Source: Lewinella sp038528965 (GTDB taxonomy: Bacteria; Bacteroidota; Bacteroidia; Chitinophagales; Saprospiraceae). From it: a stretch of DNA of 64,000 nt. The translations under genes were made by a program, and so were the position numbers. The stretch is taken from the NCBI GenBank assembly GCA_038528965.1, contig JBCBEC010000004.1, positions 1 through 64,000 on the forward strand. Reading direction: 5' to 3'. The notes beneath the pieces were generated by a model, which saw nothing but the letters and a program-made list of their open reading frames with translations, was not told the DNA's origin and did not search any database. Positions 8,817 through 15,852 of the stretch are shown in pieces. The stretch's first letter is position 1, and each line of letters opens with the position of its first letter.

Positions 8817-10256
8817 ATGTTGCGCTATACGCTAAGGCGAATTTTCCTCATGCTACCAACACTGGTGGTCATTTCATTATTGGCTTTCGCCTTAAATGAG
8901 TGTACACCAGAACCGGTTGATCCGGAGGGAGGAGGAATCGGTAACGCCGGTCAAACCGCCCTCCAACGCTACGACCGTGAGCGCAACGACACCAAGCGTC
9001 AGGCTAAGCTGCGCGGCGATAATTTGCCGCTGTTTTATTTCAGCATTCGCAGTGCAGCTTATCCTGATACGCTCAACCGAATTTTGCCGCGCGAAAGGCA
9101 AGCTGCCGCCCGGGGCTTGATTGCGCAGTACGGCAATTGGCCCTTCATCCAGGCCTACAATGAACAGTTGGAGAAAAGCATCCGCACCAGCCTGGCCCTG
9201 CAAGAAACGAATCGAGATAACAACTTGATTGAAGTCAGCCGACTCTTGCAACAATTATCCAACCGTTACGAGTCCACAGATTTACAACGTATCCTAGGTC
9301 AAATTGAATCCACCTTAGCAGAATCTCCAGGCCTACAGACTTCGATAAAGCCTACGCTAGATGAGTTGCAACAGGCATATGAAAATCTTTCGCTAAAGGC
9401 TACCCCCGGTCGCCACTACGCACCCAATTTTCGATTGAATGGCTTCAACAACCGTTATCATCAGTGGATCAGCCAAATTTTAGGTGGAAACCTGGGTACT
9501 AGCCGGGTAAACGGGCAAGAGGTAAGTGAGCGCGTAAGTAATGCCCTGCGCTGGACGATCCGGCTCAACCTGAGCGCATTCATCCTTGCTTACCTCTTGG
9601 CTATTCCGCTGGGTGTGTATACCGCAGCCTACGCGGGTAGTGGCTTTGACCGCCGGTTAAATATCTCTCTCTTTTTTATCTATGCGCTACCCAGTTTTTG
9701 GGTGGCTACTTTGCTAACGCAATTTTTAGCCTCACCGGAGTGGTTCAGCATTTTCCCTAATATGGGAGTTGGCGAAGTGGCGGATAATGCTTCTTGGTGG
9801 GAGCGTACTTGGGTTAGATCTTACCACTTCTTCTTGCCCGTCTTCTGCCTTACCTACGGCGTTTTGGCGGTCATTACCCGGCAGGTTCGCACGGCAATGC
9901 AGGGCATTTTGCAATCAGATTTTGTACGCACCGCTCGTGCCAAAGGTCTACGAGAACGGCGTATAATTTGGCGGCACGCCTTTCCCAATGCTTTGTTTCC
10001 ACTCATTACTATGTTTGGATCCTTGCTGCCGGGTGTCATTGCTGGCTCGCTGATAATCGAATTAATTTTCAACATCCCTGGTGTGGGTATGCTCACGTTC
10101 GACTCCATATTTAACGAGGACTGGCCTGTGGTGTACGGTTTACTCTTGCTTACCGCTATCTTAACCGTACTGGGGATTTTGCTGGCCGATTTGCTTTACG
10201 CTTGGGCCGACCCCCGGGTACAATTAGATACGCAAAACCAAAGGGCGAATGGCTAG
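8817..10256 (+). CDS. ABC transporter permease, DppB/OppB type, with a long periplasmic insert
   Basis: 479 residues, against about 310-340 for usual DppB proteins. The N-terminal signature LRYTLRRIFLMLPTLVVISLLAF starts TM1. About 180 mostly helical residues (30-215) then precede the normal GNLGTSRVNG...V segment and the remaining TM helices. The EAA loop that contacts the ATPase is present (ARAKGLRERRIIWRHAFPNA). It overlaps the DppC-like gene by 8 nt. Together they would form the channel of a peptide/nickel-type importer or a peptide exporter. No ATPase or binding-protein gene is adjacent. Confidence 0.9.
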   Translation: MLRYTLRRIFLMLPTLVVISLLAFALNECTPEPVDPEGGGIGNAGQTALQRYDRERNDTKRQAKLRGDNLPLFYFSIRSAAYPDTLNRILPRERQAAARGLIAQYGNWPFIQAYNEQLEKSIRTSLALQETNRDNNLIEVSRLLQQLSNRYESTDLQRILGQIESTLAESPGLQTSIKPTLDELQQAYENLSLKATPGRHYAPNFRLNGFNNRYHQWISQILGGNLGTSRVNGQEVSERVSNALRWTIRLNLSAFILAYLLAIPLGVYTAAYAGSGFDRRLNISLFFIYALPSFWVATLLTQFLASPEWFSIFPNMGVGEVADNASWWERTWVRSYHFFLPVFCLTYGVLAVITRQVRTAMQGILQSDFVRTARAKGLRERRIIWRHAFPNALFPLITMFGSLLPGVIAGSLIIELIFNIPGVGMLTFDSIFNEDWPVVYGLLLLTAILTVLGILLADLLYAWADPRVQLDTQNQRANG

Positions 10257-11490
10257 TGCTGCACGTACATTGAGAGAACGGCTGCTCGCTAAGATCAACC
10301 AGCGGGCTTCCTGGCGCTGGGCCAAACGCGGGCTGTACTTTCTGCTCTTCATTGCGATCTTCGCCAACTTTATTGCCAATGACAAGCCCTACTATTGCGA
10401 ATACCAGGGCGAATGGCACGCTCCGTTATTCCGGGCCATTGCCGTAGATTTGGGATTGGCCTCCTGGCCTGCCGACCAGGCTACCTGGCGCTGGTACGAG
10501 ATCGAAGCGTTAGAGAATGTATACTGGCCTCCCATCGCGTATAGCCCAACACGGATAGACCTGTACCAGAAATTTCAAAGTCCCTTTGCCAAACAGCAGG
10601 TGGAACGCTGGTCGTTCCGGCATTGGCTAGGCACCGACGGCCTGGGACGCGACACCCTGGCCAGTCTGATCTGGGGCACCCGTATTGCCATGTTGATTGG
10701 CATCGCCTCCATGATTATTTCCACTATCATTGGCCTATTTTTAGGTAGTATTGCTGGCTTTTTTGCCAACGACCGCTGGCTCACCACCAGGGCGCAACGG
10801 GTAGGTGGCACCATTGGTTTACTCTGCGGTATCTACTGGGGATTTATTGTGCGGCGCCCGGCATTGGACTTAGGCTCCACCGCCAACTATTATCTAACGG
10901 CCATTTTCTTACTGATTGGTCTCACCCTGCTGGGAAGTTATCTGGGGCGCCTATTGACGCCACGATCTGGCCATATCAAGCCCTTGCCGCTGGATGACTT
11001 TATTATGCGGGGCATTGAAACGCTCAACGCCATTCCTGCCCTCCTCTTACTCTTAGCCATTGTGGCTGTGATTAAGAAGCCGACTTTACTTTCTTTGATT
11101 TTGATTTTGGGCTTACTACGCTGGACTGGCATTGCCCGTTTTGTACGAGGTGAATTGCTACGTGTGCGTTCGCTGGAGTACATGCAAGCTACGCAGGTAA
11201 TGGGCCTGCCACCGGCTCTGGCACTCATCCGTCACGCACTTCCTAATGCCCTCGGTCCGGTATACGTAGCAGTAGCCTTTGGCATAGCCGGTGCTATTTT
11301 GGTTGAAGCAGGCTTATCATTTATAGGTATTGGTGTCCCAGAGGATATAGTTACTTGGGGCATGCTCCTACGCAACGCCCGCAACGCTGCAAGTGCCTGG
11401 TGGTTGGCCATCTTTCCTGGCTTAGCCATATTTCTCACCATTACCGTTTTCAACCTATTGGGTGAAGCCATCAGTGAAGAAGTAAACTAG
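10249..11490 (+). CDS. ABC transporter permease, DppC/OppC type
   Basis: 413 residues, longer than typical DppC (about 300). The N-terminal TM (LYFLLFIAIFANFIAND) is followed by an extended soluble stretch with the family motif HWLGTDGLGRDTLASLIWGTRIAMLIG. An extra pair of hydrophobic segments (GLLCGIYWGFIV and YYLTAIFLLIGLTLLGSYLG) is inserted before the EAA-loop region (QVMGLPPALALIRHALPNALGP). Ends with the usual TM bundle (FIGIGVPEDIVTWG). Translationally coupled to the preceding permease. Both proteins carry non-standard insertions at equivalent sides, which suggests co-evolution. Confidence 0.9.
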   Translation: MASAARTLRERLLAKINQRASWRWAKRGLYFLLFIAIFANFIANDKPYYCEYQGEWHAPLFRAIAVDLGLASWPADQATWRWYEIEALENVYWPPIAYSPTRIDLYQKFQSPFAKQQVERWSFRHWLGTDGLGRDTLASLIWGTRIAMLIGIASMIISTIIGLFLGSIAGFFANDRWLTTRAQRVGGTIGLLCGIYWGFIVRRPALDLGSTANYYLTAIFLLIGLTLLGSYLGRLLTPRSGHIKPLPLDDFIMRGIETLNAIPALLLLLAIVAVIKKPTLLSLILILGLLRWTGIARFVRGELLRVRSLEYMQATQVMGLPPALALIRHALPNALGPVYVAVAFGIAGAILVEAGLSFIGIGVPEDIVTWGMLLRNARNAASAWWLAIFPGLAIFLTITVFNLLGEAISEEVN

Positions 11491-11523
11491 CCGACCTTAG
11501 CCTAGCGGAAAGTGATCCACGAC

Positions 11524-11727
11524 CTAGCGGCTGCGCTTATTTTTACGACGCATCTTTTTTGGAAAAAGCTGACTAGATCCTTTGCGATTAGAAAGGCTGC
11601 CATTGCGTTTGGTTTTCACCTTGGTGGTTTCGTAGGCCGGGCAGCCGGATTTACGGCTACAACTTTGCACATTAGCGCTCAAAGAAAATAAGCCTAGAAG
11701 AAAGAGGATATAGACGAAGCGTTTCAT
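11524..11727 (-). CDS. Small basic secreted or lipoprotein-like protein
   Basis: 67 residues from the ATG at 11727. A hydrophobic signal-like N-terminus (FVYILFLLGLFSLSA) is followed by a cysteine in VQSC, a weak lipobox, and then a Lys/Arg-rich tail ending KKMRRKNKRSR. No family recognised. It stands alone, convergent with the permease gene (34 nt between their stops). An upstream extension to 11793 would read through leader sequence and is not preferred. Confidence 0.55.
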   Translation of the reverse strand: MKRFVYILFLLGLFSLSANVQSCSRKSGCPAYETTKVKTKRNGSLSNRKGSSQLFPKKMRRKNKRSR

Positions 11728-11894
11728 AATATTCAGACAATTTGACGGAGAAGTCCTTTTTAGGTACCCCAATAATAACGTTAGATCCTGCAAAAGAGGT
11801 ACAATTAGAGTACAAAAGTATAAGCAAAACGATTACAAGCCTAGTAAAAACGGGGCTTTTCACCGATTTTTCCAATAATTTCGGGGGCTGGGGG

Positions 11895-11924
11895 TTGCGT
11901 AATTCAAAGGTAAGCTTAAATTTG
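11895..11924 (+). promoter_or_regulatory. Bacteroidetes-type promoter of the HU gene
   Basis: TTG at 11895-11897, 19 nt, then TAAATTTG at 11917-11924, matching the -33/-7 consensus of the Bacteroidetes primary sigma factor. It leaves a leader of roughly 30 nt before the ATG at 11959. Confidence 0.7.
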
Positions 11925-11958
11925 CCTCCACAATTTTCCTAAACCAAAACAATTATTA

Positions 11959-12231
11959 ATGAATAAGGGAGATTTAGTTAGTAAGATCGCCGATTCTGCA
12001 GGAATCACTAAAGGTCAAGCAGAGGACGCTCTGAATGCCGTATTGGACGGTATCACCGATGCCCTAAAGAATGATGACACTGTAACTCTGATTGGATTTG
12101 GTTCGTTCAGCGTAAGCCACCGTGCAGCACGTGCTGGCCGTAACCCACAAACGGGTGCTACGATCCAGATTGCAGCGAAGAACTTAGCTAAGTTCAAGGC
12201 TGGTAAGAAATTGACCGAAGCACTCAACTAA
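11959..12231 (+). CDS. HU-family DNA-binding protein
   Basis: 90 residues, the standard HU length. It has the N-terminal helices (MNKGDLVSKIADSAGITK), the core GFGSFSVSHRAARAGRNPQTG that forms the DNA-grasping arm, and the C-terminal FKAGKKLTEALN. It is a homodimeric nucleoid protein that bends DNA. Monocistronic: its own promoter lies upstream and an intrinsic terminator begins 22 nt after the stop. Confidence 0.97.
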   Translation: MNKGDLVSKIADSAGITKGQAEDALNAVLDGITDALKNDDTVTLIGFGSFSVSHRAARAGRNPQTGATIQIAAKNLAKFKAGKKLTEALN

Positions 12232-12252
12232 TCCCGCTGAGTGTTAGATCAT

Positions 12253-12289
12253 AAAAAGGGCAGCCCGGAATCATCTGGGTTGCCCTTTT
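12253..12289 (+). terminator. Intrinsic terminator of the HU gene
   Basis: GGGCAGCCC pairs with GGGTTGCCC (one G-U pair) around a short loop, preceded by AAAAA and followed by TTTT. Confidence 0.85.
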
Positions 12290-12303
12290 CTATTTGGCAT
12301 CAA

Positions 12304-12336
12304 GGCGCATTGCTCTTCGATAGCTATCGGGAGCGG
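12304..12336. repeat. Copy 1 of a dispersed palindromic element (CGATAGCTATCG core)
   Basis: The 12-bp perfect palindrome CGATAGCTATCG is at 12318-12329. About 31 nt around it (minus strand) match the segment 46484-46516 on the plus strand with roughly four differences, including a flanking CAATGCG block. Intergenic in both places, which fits a REP-like repeat. Confidence 0.6.
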
Positions 12337-12426
12337 CTCTCCAGCAACAACTATCTCAGCATTTAGCCTGTTTTCCGAATTAGACCAATTAATGGCACGA
12401 ATGGTAGGCAGTCGAGAGGCTTATTC

Positions 12427-12434
12427 TATCTTTG
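12427..12434 (+). promoter_or_regulatory. -7 promoter element of the transketolase gene
   Basis: TATCTTTG matches TAnnTTTG, 40 nt before the ATG at 12474. No clear TTG is found at the -33 position. It overlaps a TTG at 12432 that could otherwise be taken as an upstream start, which argues for the ATG at 12474. Confidence 0.55.
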
Positions 12435-12473
12435 CCATCAACCATAACCTCCAACCATCCTTACATCATTTCT

Positions 12474-13316
12474 ATGGCTGATATTCAGAAACTTCAAGCG
12501 ATTGCCAGTCAGGTAAGGCGCGATATTGTTCGCCAAGTATCCGCGGCGCAATCCGGCCACCCTGGTGGTTCCCTTGGCTGCACGGATTTACTGGTAGCCC
12601 TGTATTTCGAAATCATGGACCATAACCCTGACTTTAACATGAGTGGCCAGGGAGAGGACCTATTCTATTTGTCCAATGGGCACATCTCGCCTGTTTTTTA
12701 TAGCGTATTAGCACGCAGTGGTTATTTCCCCATTGAGGAACTAGCTACGTTTCGCCAGATCAATTCTCGTTTACAGGGGCACCCTGCTACCCACGAAGGC
12801 TTACCTGGCATACGCACTGCTTCTGGTTCTCTGGGGCAAGGCCTGAGCGTAGCCATTGGTGCAGCCCTGGCTAAGCGCCTAAACAAAGAAGACAAACTCA
12901 TTTATTGCCTCATGGGCGACGGTGAGCAAGAGGAAGGGCAGATTTGGGAGGCTGTGATGTTTGCAGGCCACAACAAAGTGGATAACCTGATTGCTATCTG
13001 CGACCGCAATAATCAGCAGATTGATGGCAGTCTGGATGATGTACTTAACATGGGCGACCTGGGGCGCAAATACGCTGAATTTGGCTGGGAAGTATTGCGC
13101 ACTGATGGTAATGACATGGCCGAATTGGTAGCCACGCTAGAAAAAGCTAAAGCTATGACTGGCAATGGCAAACCCATTTTTATTGACATGAAGACCGAAA
13201 TGGGCAAAGGAGTTGATTATATGGAAGGTACGCACAAGTGGCACGGTAAGGCCCCTGATGCCGAGCTGACAGCGAAAGCCCTCGCCCAACTAGAGGAAAC
13301 CCTCGGTGATTACTAG
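12474..13316 (+). CDS. Transketolase, N-terminal subunit
   Basis: 280 residues from the ATG at 12474. Carries the thiamine-diphosphate-binding half: SGHPGGSLGCTDLL near the N-terminus, TASGSLGQGLSVAIGAALA, and the GDGEQEEGQIWEA...DRNNQQIDG motif that binds Mg2+ and the diphosphate. Split transketolases, with the N- and C-halves as separate genes, are common in Bacteroidetes and archaea. The enzyme transfers two-carbon units in the pentose phosphate pathway. The C-terminal partner is 109 nt downstream. Confidence 0.95.
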   Translation: MADIQKLQAIASQVRRDIVRQVSAAQSGHPGGSLGCTDLLVALYFEIMDHNPDFNMSGQGEDLFYLSNGHISPVFYSVLARSGYFPIEELATFRQINSRLQGHPATHEGLPGIRTASGSLGQGLSVAIGAALAKRLNKEDKLIYCLMGDGEQEEGQIWEAVMFAGHNKVDNLIAICDRNNQQIDGSLDDVLNMGDLGRKYAEFGWEVLRTDGNDMAELVATLEKAKAMTGNGKPIFIDMKTEMGKGVDYMEGTHKWHGKAPDAELTAKALAQLEETLGDY

Positions 13317-13320
13317 TACA

Positions 13321-13379
13321 GGGTAAAGGGTAGAAAGTAGAAGGTGCTTGGTACGATAGCCAAGAATCTACCTTTACCC
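13321..13379. repeat. Imperfect hairpin between the transketolase halves
   Basis: GGGTAAAGGGTAGA (13321-13334) pairs imperfectly with TCTACCTTTACCC (13367-13379). An inner CTTGG/CCAAG stem (13347-13351, 13360-13364) forms a second helix. There is no T run, so it is not a standard terminator. Its purine-rich AAAGGGTAGAAAGTAGAAGGT composition resembles the repeats at 21.7-23 kb but the sequence differs. Confidence 0.5.
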
Positions 13380-13424
13380 ATCATCACTCCTCAGCTTTAT
13401 TAGCACTTAAAAAGAAAAACAATC

Positions 13425-14378
13425 ATGCTCGATAATATTCAAAGTACCGGTAAGAAAGCTACCCGCGATGGGTTTGGAGCCGGTATTGATGCCATCTCTG
13501 CCGAAAATGGCCAGGTCGTTGTCCTTACGGCAGACTTAGCAGGTTCCCTTAAGATCCAAAACTTCATCAATGACTATCCGGAACGCTACTTCCAGGTAGG
13601 TATTGCGGAAGCTAACATGATGGGTATCGCCGCTGGCTTGGCCAATGCAGGTAAAATCCCCTACACCACTACCTTCGCTAACTTCTCCACTGGACGGGTG
13701 TACGATCAGATTCGCCAGTCCATTGCCTACTCGCATAAGAATGTAAAGATTTGCGCTAGCCACGCCGGCTTAACACTGGGAGAAGATGGTGCTACCCACC
13801 AGATCCTGGAGGATATTGGAATGATGCGTATGCTCCCCGGCATGACCGTTATTAATCCTTGTGATTATCACCAGACCAAGGCCGCAGCAATTGCGATAGC
13901 GAAGCACCACGGTCCAGTTTACTTACGCTTTGGTCGTCCTAGTTGGCCAATGTTTACCGAAGACATGCCTTTCGAAATTGGTAAAGCACTACCACTGGCA
14001 GAAGGTTCTGATGTTTCCATTTTCGCTACCGGGCACATGGTTTGGCAGGCGGTAGAAGCAGCAAAAGAACTAGCCAAGGAAGGCATTAGCGTTGATCTGA
14101 TCAACATCCACACCATTAAGCCGTTGGACGAAGCAGCAGTACTGGCTTCGGTACGTAAGACAGGTGCGGTAGTTACTTGCGAAGAGCACAACCGTTACGG
14201 CGGCTTAGGTGAAGCTATTGCACAGGTTCTCACGGCCAATCACCCCGCTCCACAAGAATTCGTAGCGGTAGACGACAGCTTTGGCGAAAGTGGTAAGCCA
14301 GCAGACTTGCTAGATAAATACGGACTGAGTGTATCTGACGTAGTAGCAGCAGCTAAGCGCGCAGTGGGACGGAAATAG
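13425..14378 (+). CDS. Transketolase, C-terminal subunit
   Basis: 317 residues. Has the pyrimidine-binding domain with the activating glutamate in GIAEANMMGIAAGLA, the FSTGRVYDQIRQSIAY segment, SHAGLTLGEDGATHQ, and a C-terminal domain ending DKYGLSVSDVVAAAK. It pairs with the N-terminal subunit encoded upstream to make the active enzyme. An intrinsic terminator follows at 14408. Confidence 0.95.
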   Translation: MLDNIQSTGKKATRDGFGAGIDAISAENGQVVVLTADLAGSLKIQNFINDYPERYFQVGIAEANMMGIAAGLANAGKIPYTTTFANFSTGRVYDQIRQSIAYSHKNVKICASHAGLTLGEDGATHQILEDIGMMRMLPGMTVINPCDYHQTKAAAIAIAKHHGPVYLRFGRPSWPMFTEDMPFEIGKALPLAEGSDVSIFATGHMVWQAVEAAKELAKEGISVDLINIHTIKPLDEAAVLASVRKTGAVVTCEEHNRYGGLGEAIAQVLTANHPAPQEFVAVDDSFGESGKPADLLDKYGLSVSDVVAAAKRAVGRK

Positions 14379-14407
14379 AGAATACGAATACGTTTGATAG
14401 AAATAAG

Positions 14408-14443
14408 AAAGGGGTGGTCTTCGGAGGGAGGCTGCCCTTTTTT
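14408..14443 (+). terminator. Intrinsic terminator after the transketolase genes
   Basis: AAAGGG ... CCCTTT stem with a partly paired centre, followed by TTTTTT. Confidence 0.65.
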
Positions 14444-14477
14444 GTTATAGGCAGAAATTGATAAAACAGTAACAACC

Positions 14478-14809
14478 CTACCTTAAAGCTTCCTTCACAA
14501 AAGCAGGGCCTCTCTTTACGTGTAAGATTCGAACCACATAAACATCCATTTCAGTTTCTTCGATTTTGTATATAACTCGATAGTTTTTGTTAACTATCAC
14601 TCGTCGATAGATAATATCATCTCGACTTATGGCTTCCTTGACCCTCCCGTGTCGATCTGGCATATTCGCCAATCCATTAATAGCGTCGAGTATCGCATCA
14701 CGAGTATTCTCCGCACTTTGAGTGCCACTTTTTCCGAGATATATTCGAGGATTTCTTCTAAGTCTTGCTCTGCGGGTTCGGTAATGATTACCGCGTACGA
14801 TTCAGCCAT
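14478..14809 (-). pseudogene. RelE/ParE-family toxin with a -1 frameshift
   Basis: The N-terminal part (MAESYAVIITEPAEQDLEEI, 14809 downward) and C-terminal part (IIYRRVIVNKNYRVIYKIEE, then VYVVRILHVKRGP) of one ParE/RelE-type toxin lie in two frames. Adding one A to the five-A run at 14729-14733 restores a continuous protein of about 110 residues, with SEKSGTQSAENTRDAILD at the junction. It overlaps the antitoxin gene by 22 nt, as a normal type II pair would. It may be a silenced toxin, a translational slip on the A run, or a base-calling error. Intact family members cleave mRNA (RelE) or inhibit gyrase (ParE). Confidence 0.8.
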
Positions 14810-15063
14810 TCTTCAGAGCGCTTTCTTAGTTCTTCAACGGTGATTCCTTTACCTTCTTTTGCTTCGGCAACAGCTTTCTCAGCCTGCTCTAAAAATGTTG
14901 ATGCAGTCACTGGGGTACCGTCGGTCTCATATCCTAAGACAGGGTCATCCTCCTTCTTAACATAAGTTCCCAGCATCGCATAGACCGCCTTTAAGAGCCG
15001 ATCATCGATCTGATCTATCAACTGGTGTACTTCTTCGCGCATTTCTACCGCACTCATAATCAT
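14788..15063 (-). CDS. Antitoxin of the RelE/ParE-type module
   Basis: 91 residues, small and acidic. The start is the ATG at 15063 or the one at 15057. The N-terminal helical segment EEVHQLIDQIDDRLLKAVYAML and the C-terminal VEELRKRSEEWLNRTR fit the addiction-module antitoxins found upstream of RelE/ParE toxins in Bacteroidetes. It neutralises the toxin by direct binding and normally represses its own operon. It precedes and overlaps the toxin gene. Confidence 0.75.
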   Translation of the reverse strand: MIMSAVEMREEVHQLIDQIDDRLLKAVYAMLGTYVKKEDDPVLGYETDGTPVTASTFLEQAEKAVAEAKEGKGITVEELRKRSEEWLNRTR

Positions 15064-15171
15064 TCATTTTGCATTCCTAAATATAACGCTTTAAAGAGTA
15101 AAATCATTCATTAGCTCTTTGTAGACTCTCAATGGTATTTCACAATATGAACTCTCTTCTCTTACAGAAGA

Positions 15172-15708
15172 TCAAGGTATTCGTACATTTTGATCGGTGA
15201 TATTCACGATCAAAATGAAGGTATTTAACTCGTACCAATTGCCAAAACCAATCGAAAACTTGTGTTCCCAATCCAAGAATTTTTCCTTTGCACGTCTATC
15301 CTTAAAGTTTATGTATTGAACTGCTACCAATGTATCTCCTGATGAGTCACGGAAGCCCAGATACTGCCTGCGATAATATCTAAAGTGGCGACTGTAATTG
15401 CGAGGCTGATACTCCTTTACCCTTGGGTCAGAGGAGTAAGTATAGTTGAATAAACTATCAACTATATTCTCTGTCTCTAGAACATCTTCAATTGAAAGTA
15501 TCGTACCCGTTCCATCCAATCCACGATCAGAAAAGAATTCCATTCCAGTACTCGCTGGAAAGATTTTGCTTTCGCAACGATAGAAGTCATTGATTGTAAT
15601 TATTCGTTCTTCTTGATCAAATTCGATTCTTACTAATTGCTGAGCGTACAAACTCAAGTAAAACAACATAGCAGACAAGGAGAAAGATAACCTGAGCGCT
15701 TTTTTCAT
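15172..15708 (-). CDS. Secreted protein of unknown function
   Basis: 178 residues. A signal peptide (LSFSLSAMLFYLSLYAQQ) is followed by a mature part rich in aromatic and charged residues with no recognised motif (RNYSRHFRYYRRQYLGFRD). Divergent from the DUF1800 operon, with a perfect 13-bp inverted repeat between them. It may be exported to the periplasm. Confidence 0.6.
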   Translation of the reverse strand: MKKALRLSFSLSAMLFYLSLYAQQLVRIEFDQEERIITINDFYRCESKIFPASTGMEFFSDRGLDGTGTILSIEDVLETENIVDSLFNYTYSSDPRVKEYQPRNYSRHFRYYRRQYLGFRDSSGDTLVAVQYINFKDRRAKEKFLDWEHKFSIGFGNWYELNTFILIVNITDQNVRIP

Positions 15709-15757
15709 ATTAGTGGAAGCATTAGCTGATGATTAAAAAGCAAAAAATCCATAGACA

Positions 15758-15790
15758 AGTTCTTGGAGAATTTTGAGTTCTCCAAGAACT
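15758..15790. repeat. Perfect 13-bp inverted repeat; two copies of a 15-bp palindrome
   Basis: AGTTCTTGGAGAA (15758-15770) and TTCTCCAAGAACT (15778-15790) are perfect complements around a 7-nt loop. It lies between divergent genes, so it is not a simple terminator. AGTTCTCCAAGAACT (15776-15790) matches the palindromes at 42659-42677 and 44414-44432. Confidence 0.7.
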
Positions 15791-15852
15791 ACGATTAAAC
15801 CTTTTCCCCTCTCCCCCATCCAACCACCGTAACCAGTACAAAACCTGAAGCG

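Noticed and set aside
11524..11793. Longer start for the small basic protein (89 residues)
   Set aside because: The start at 11727 gives a signal-like N-terminus, and the extra 22 residues look like leader sequence.
12432..12473. TTG start for the transketolase N-subunit
   Set aside because: It overlaps the TATCTTTG promoter element and the added residues do not fit the family.
13321..13379. Inclusion of the hairpin between transketolase halves in the GTGAAAGTGACAGT family
   Set aside because: It has a similar purine/pyrimidine pattern, but the base sequence does not align well, so it is kept as a separate feature.
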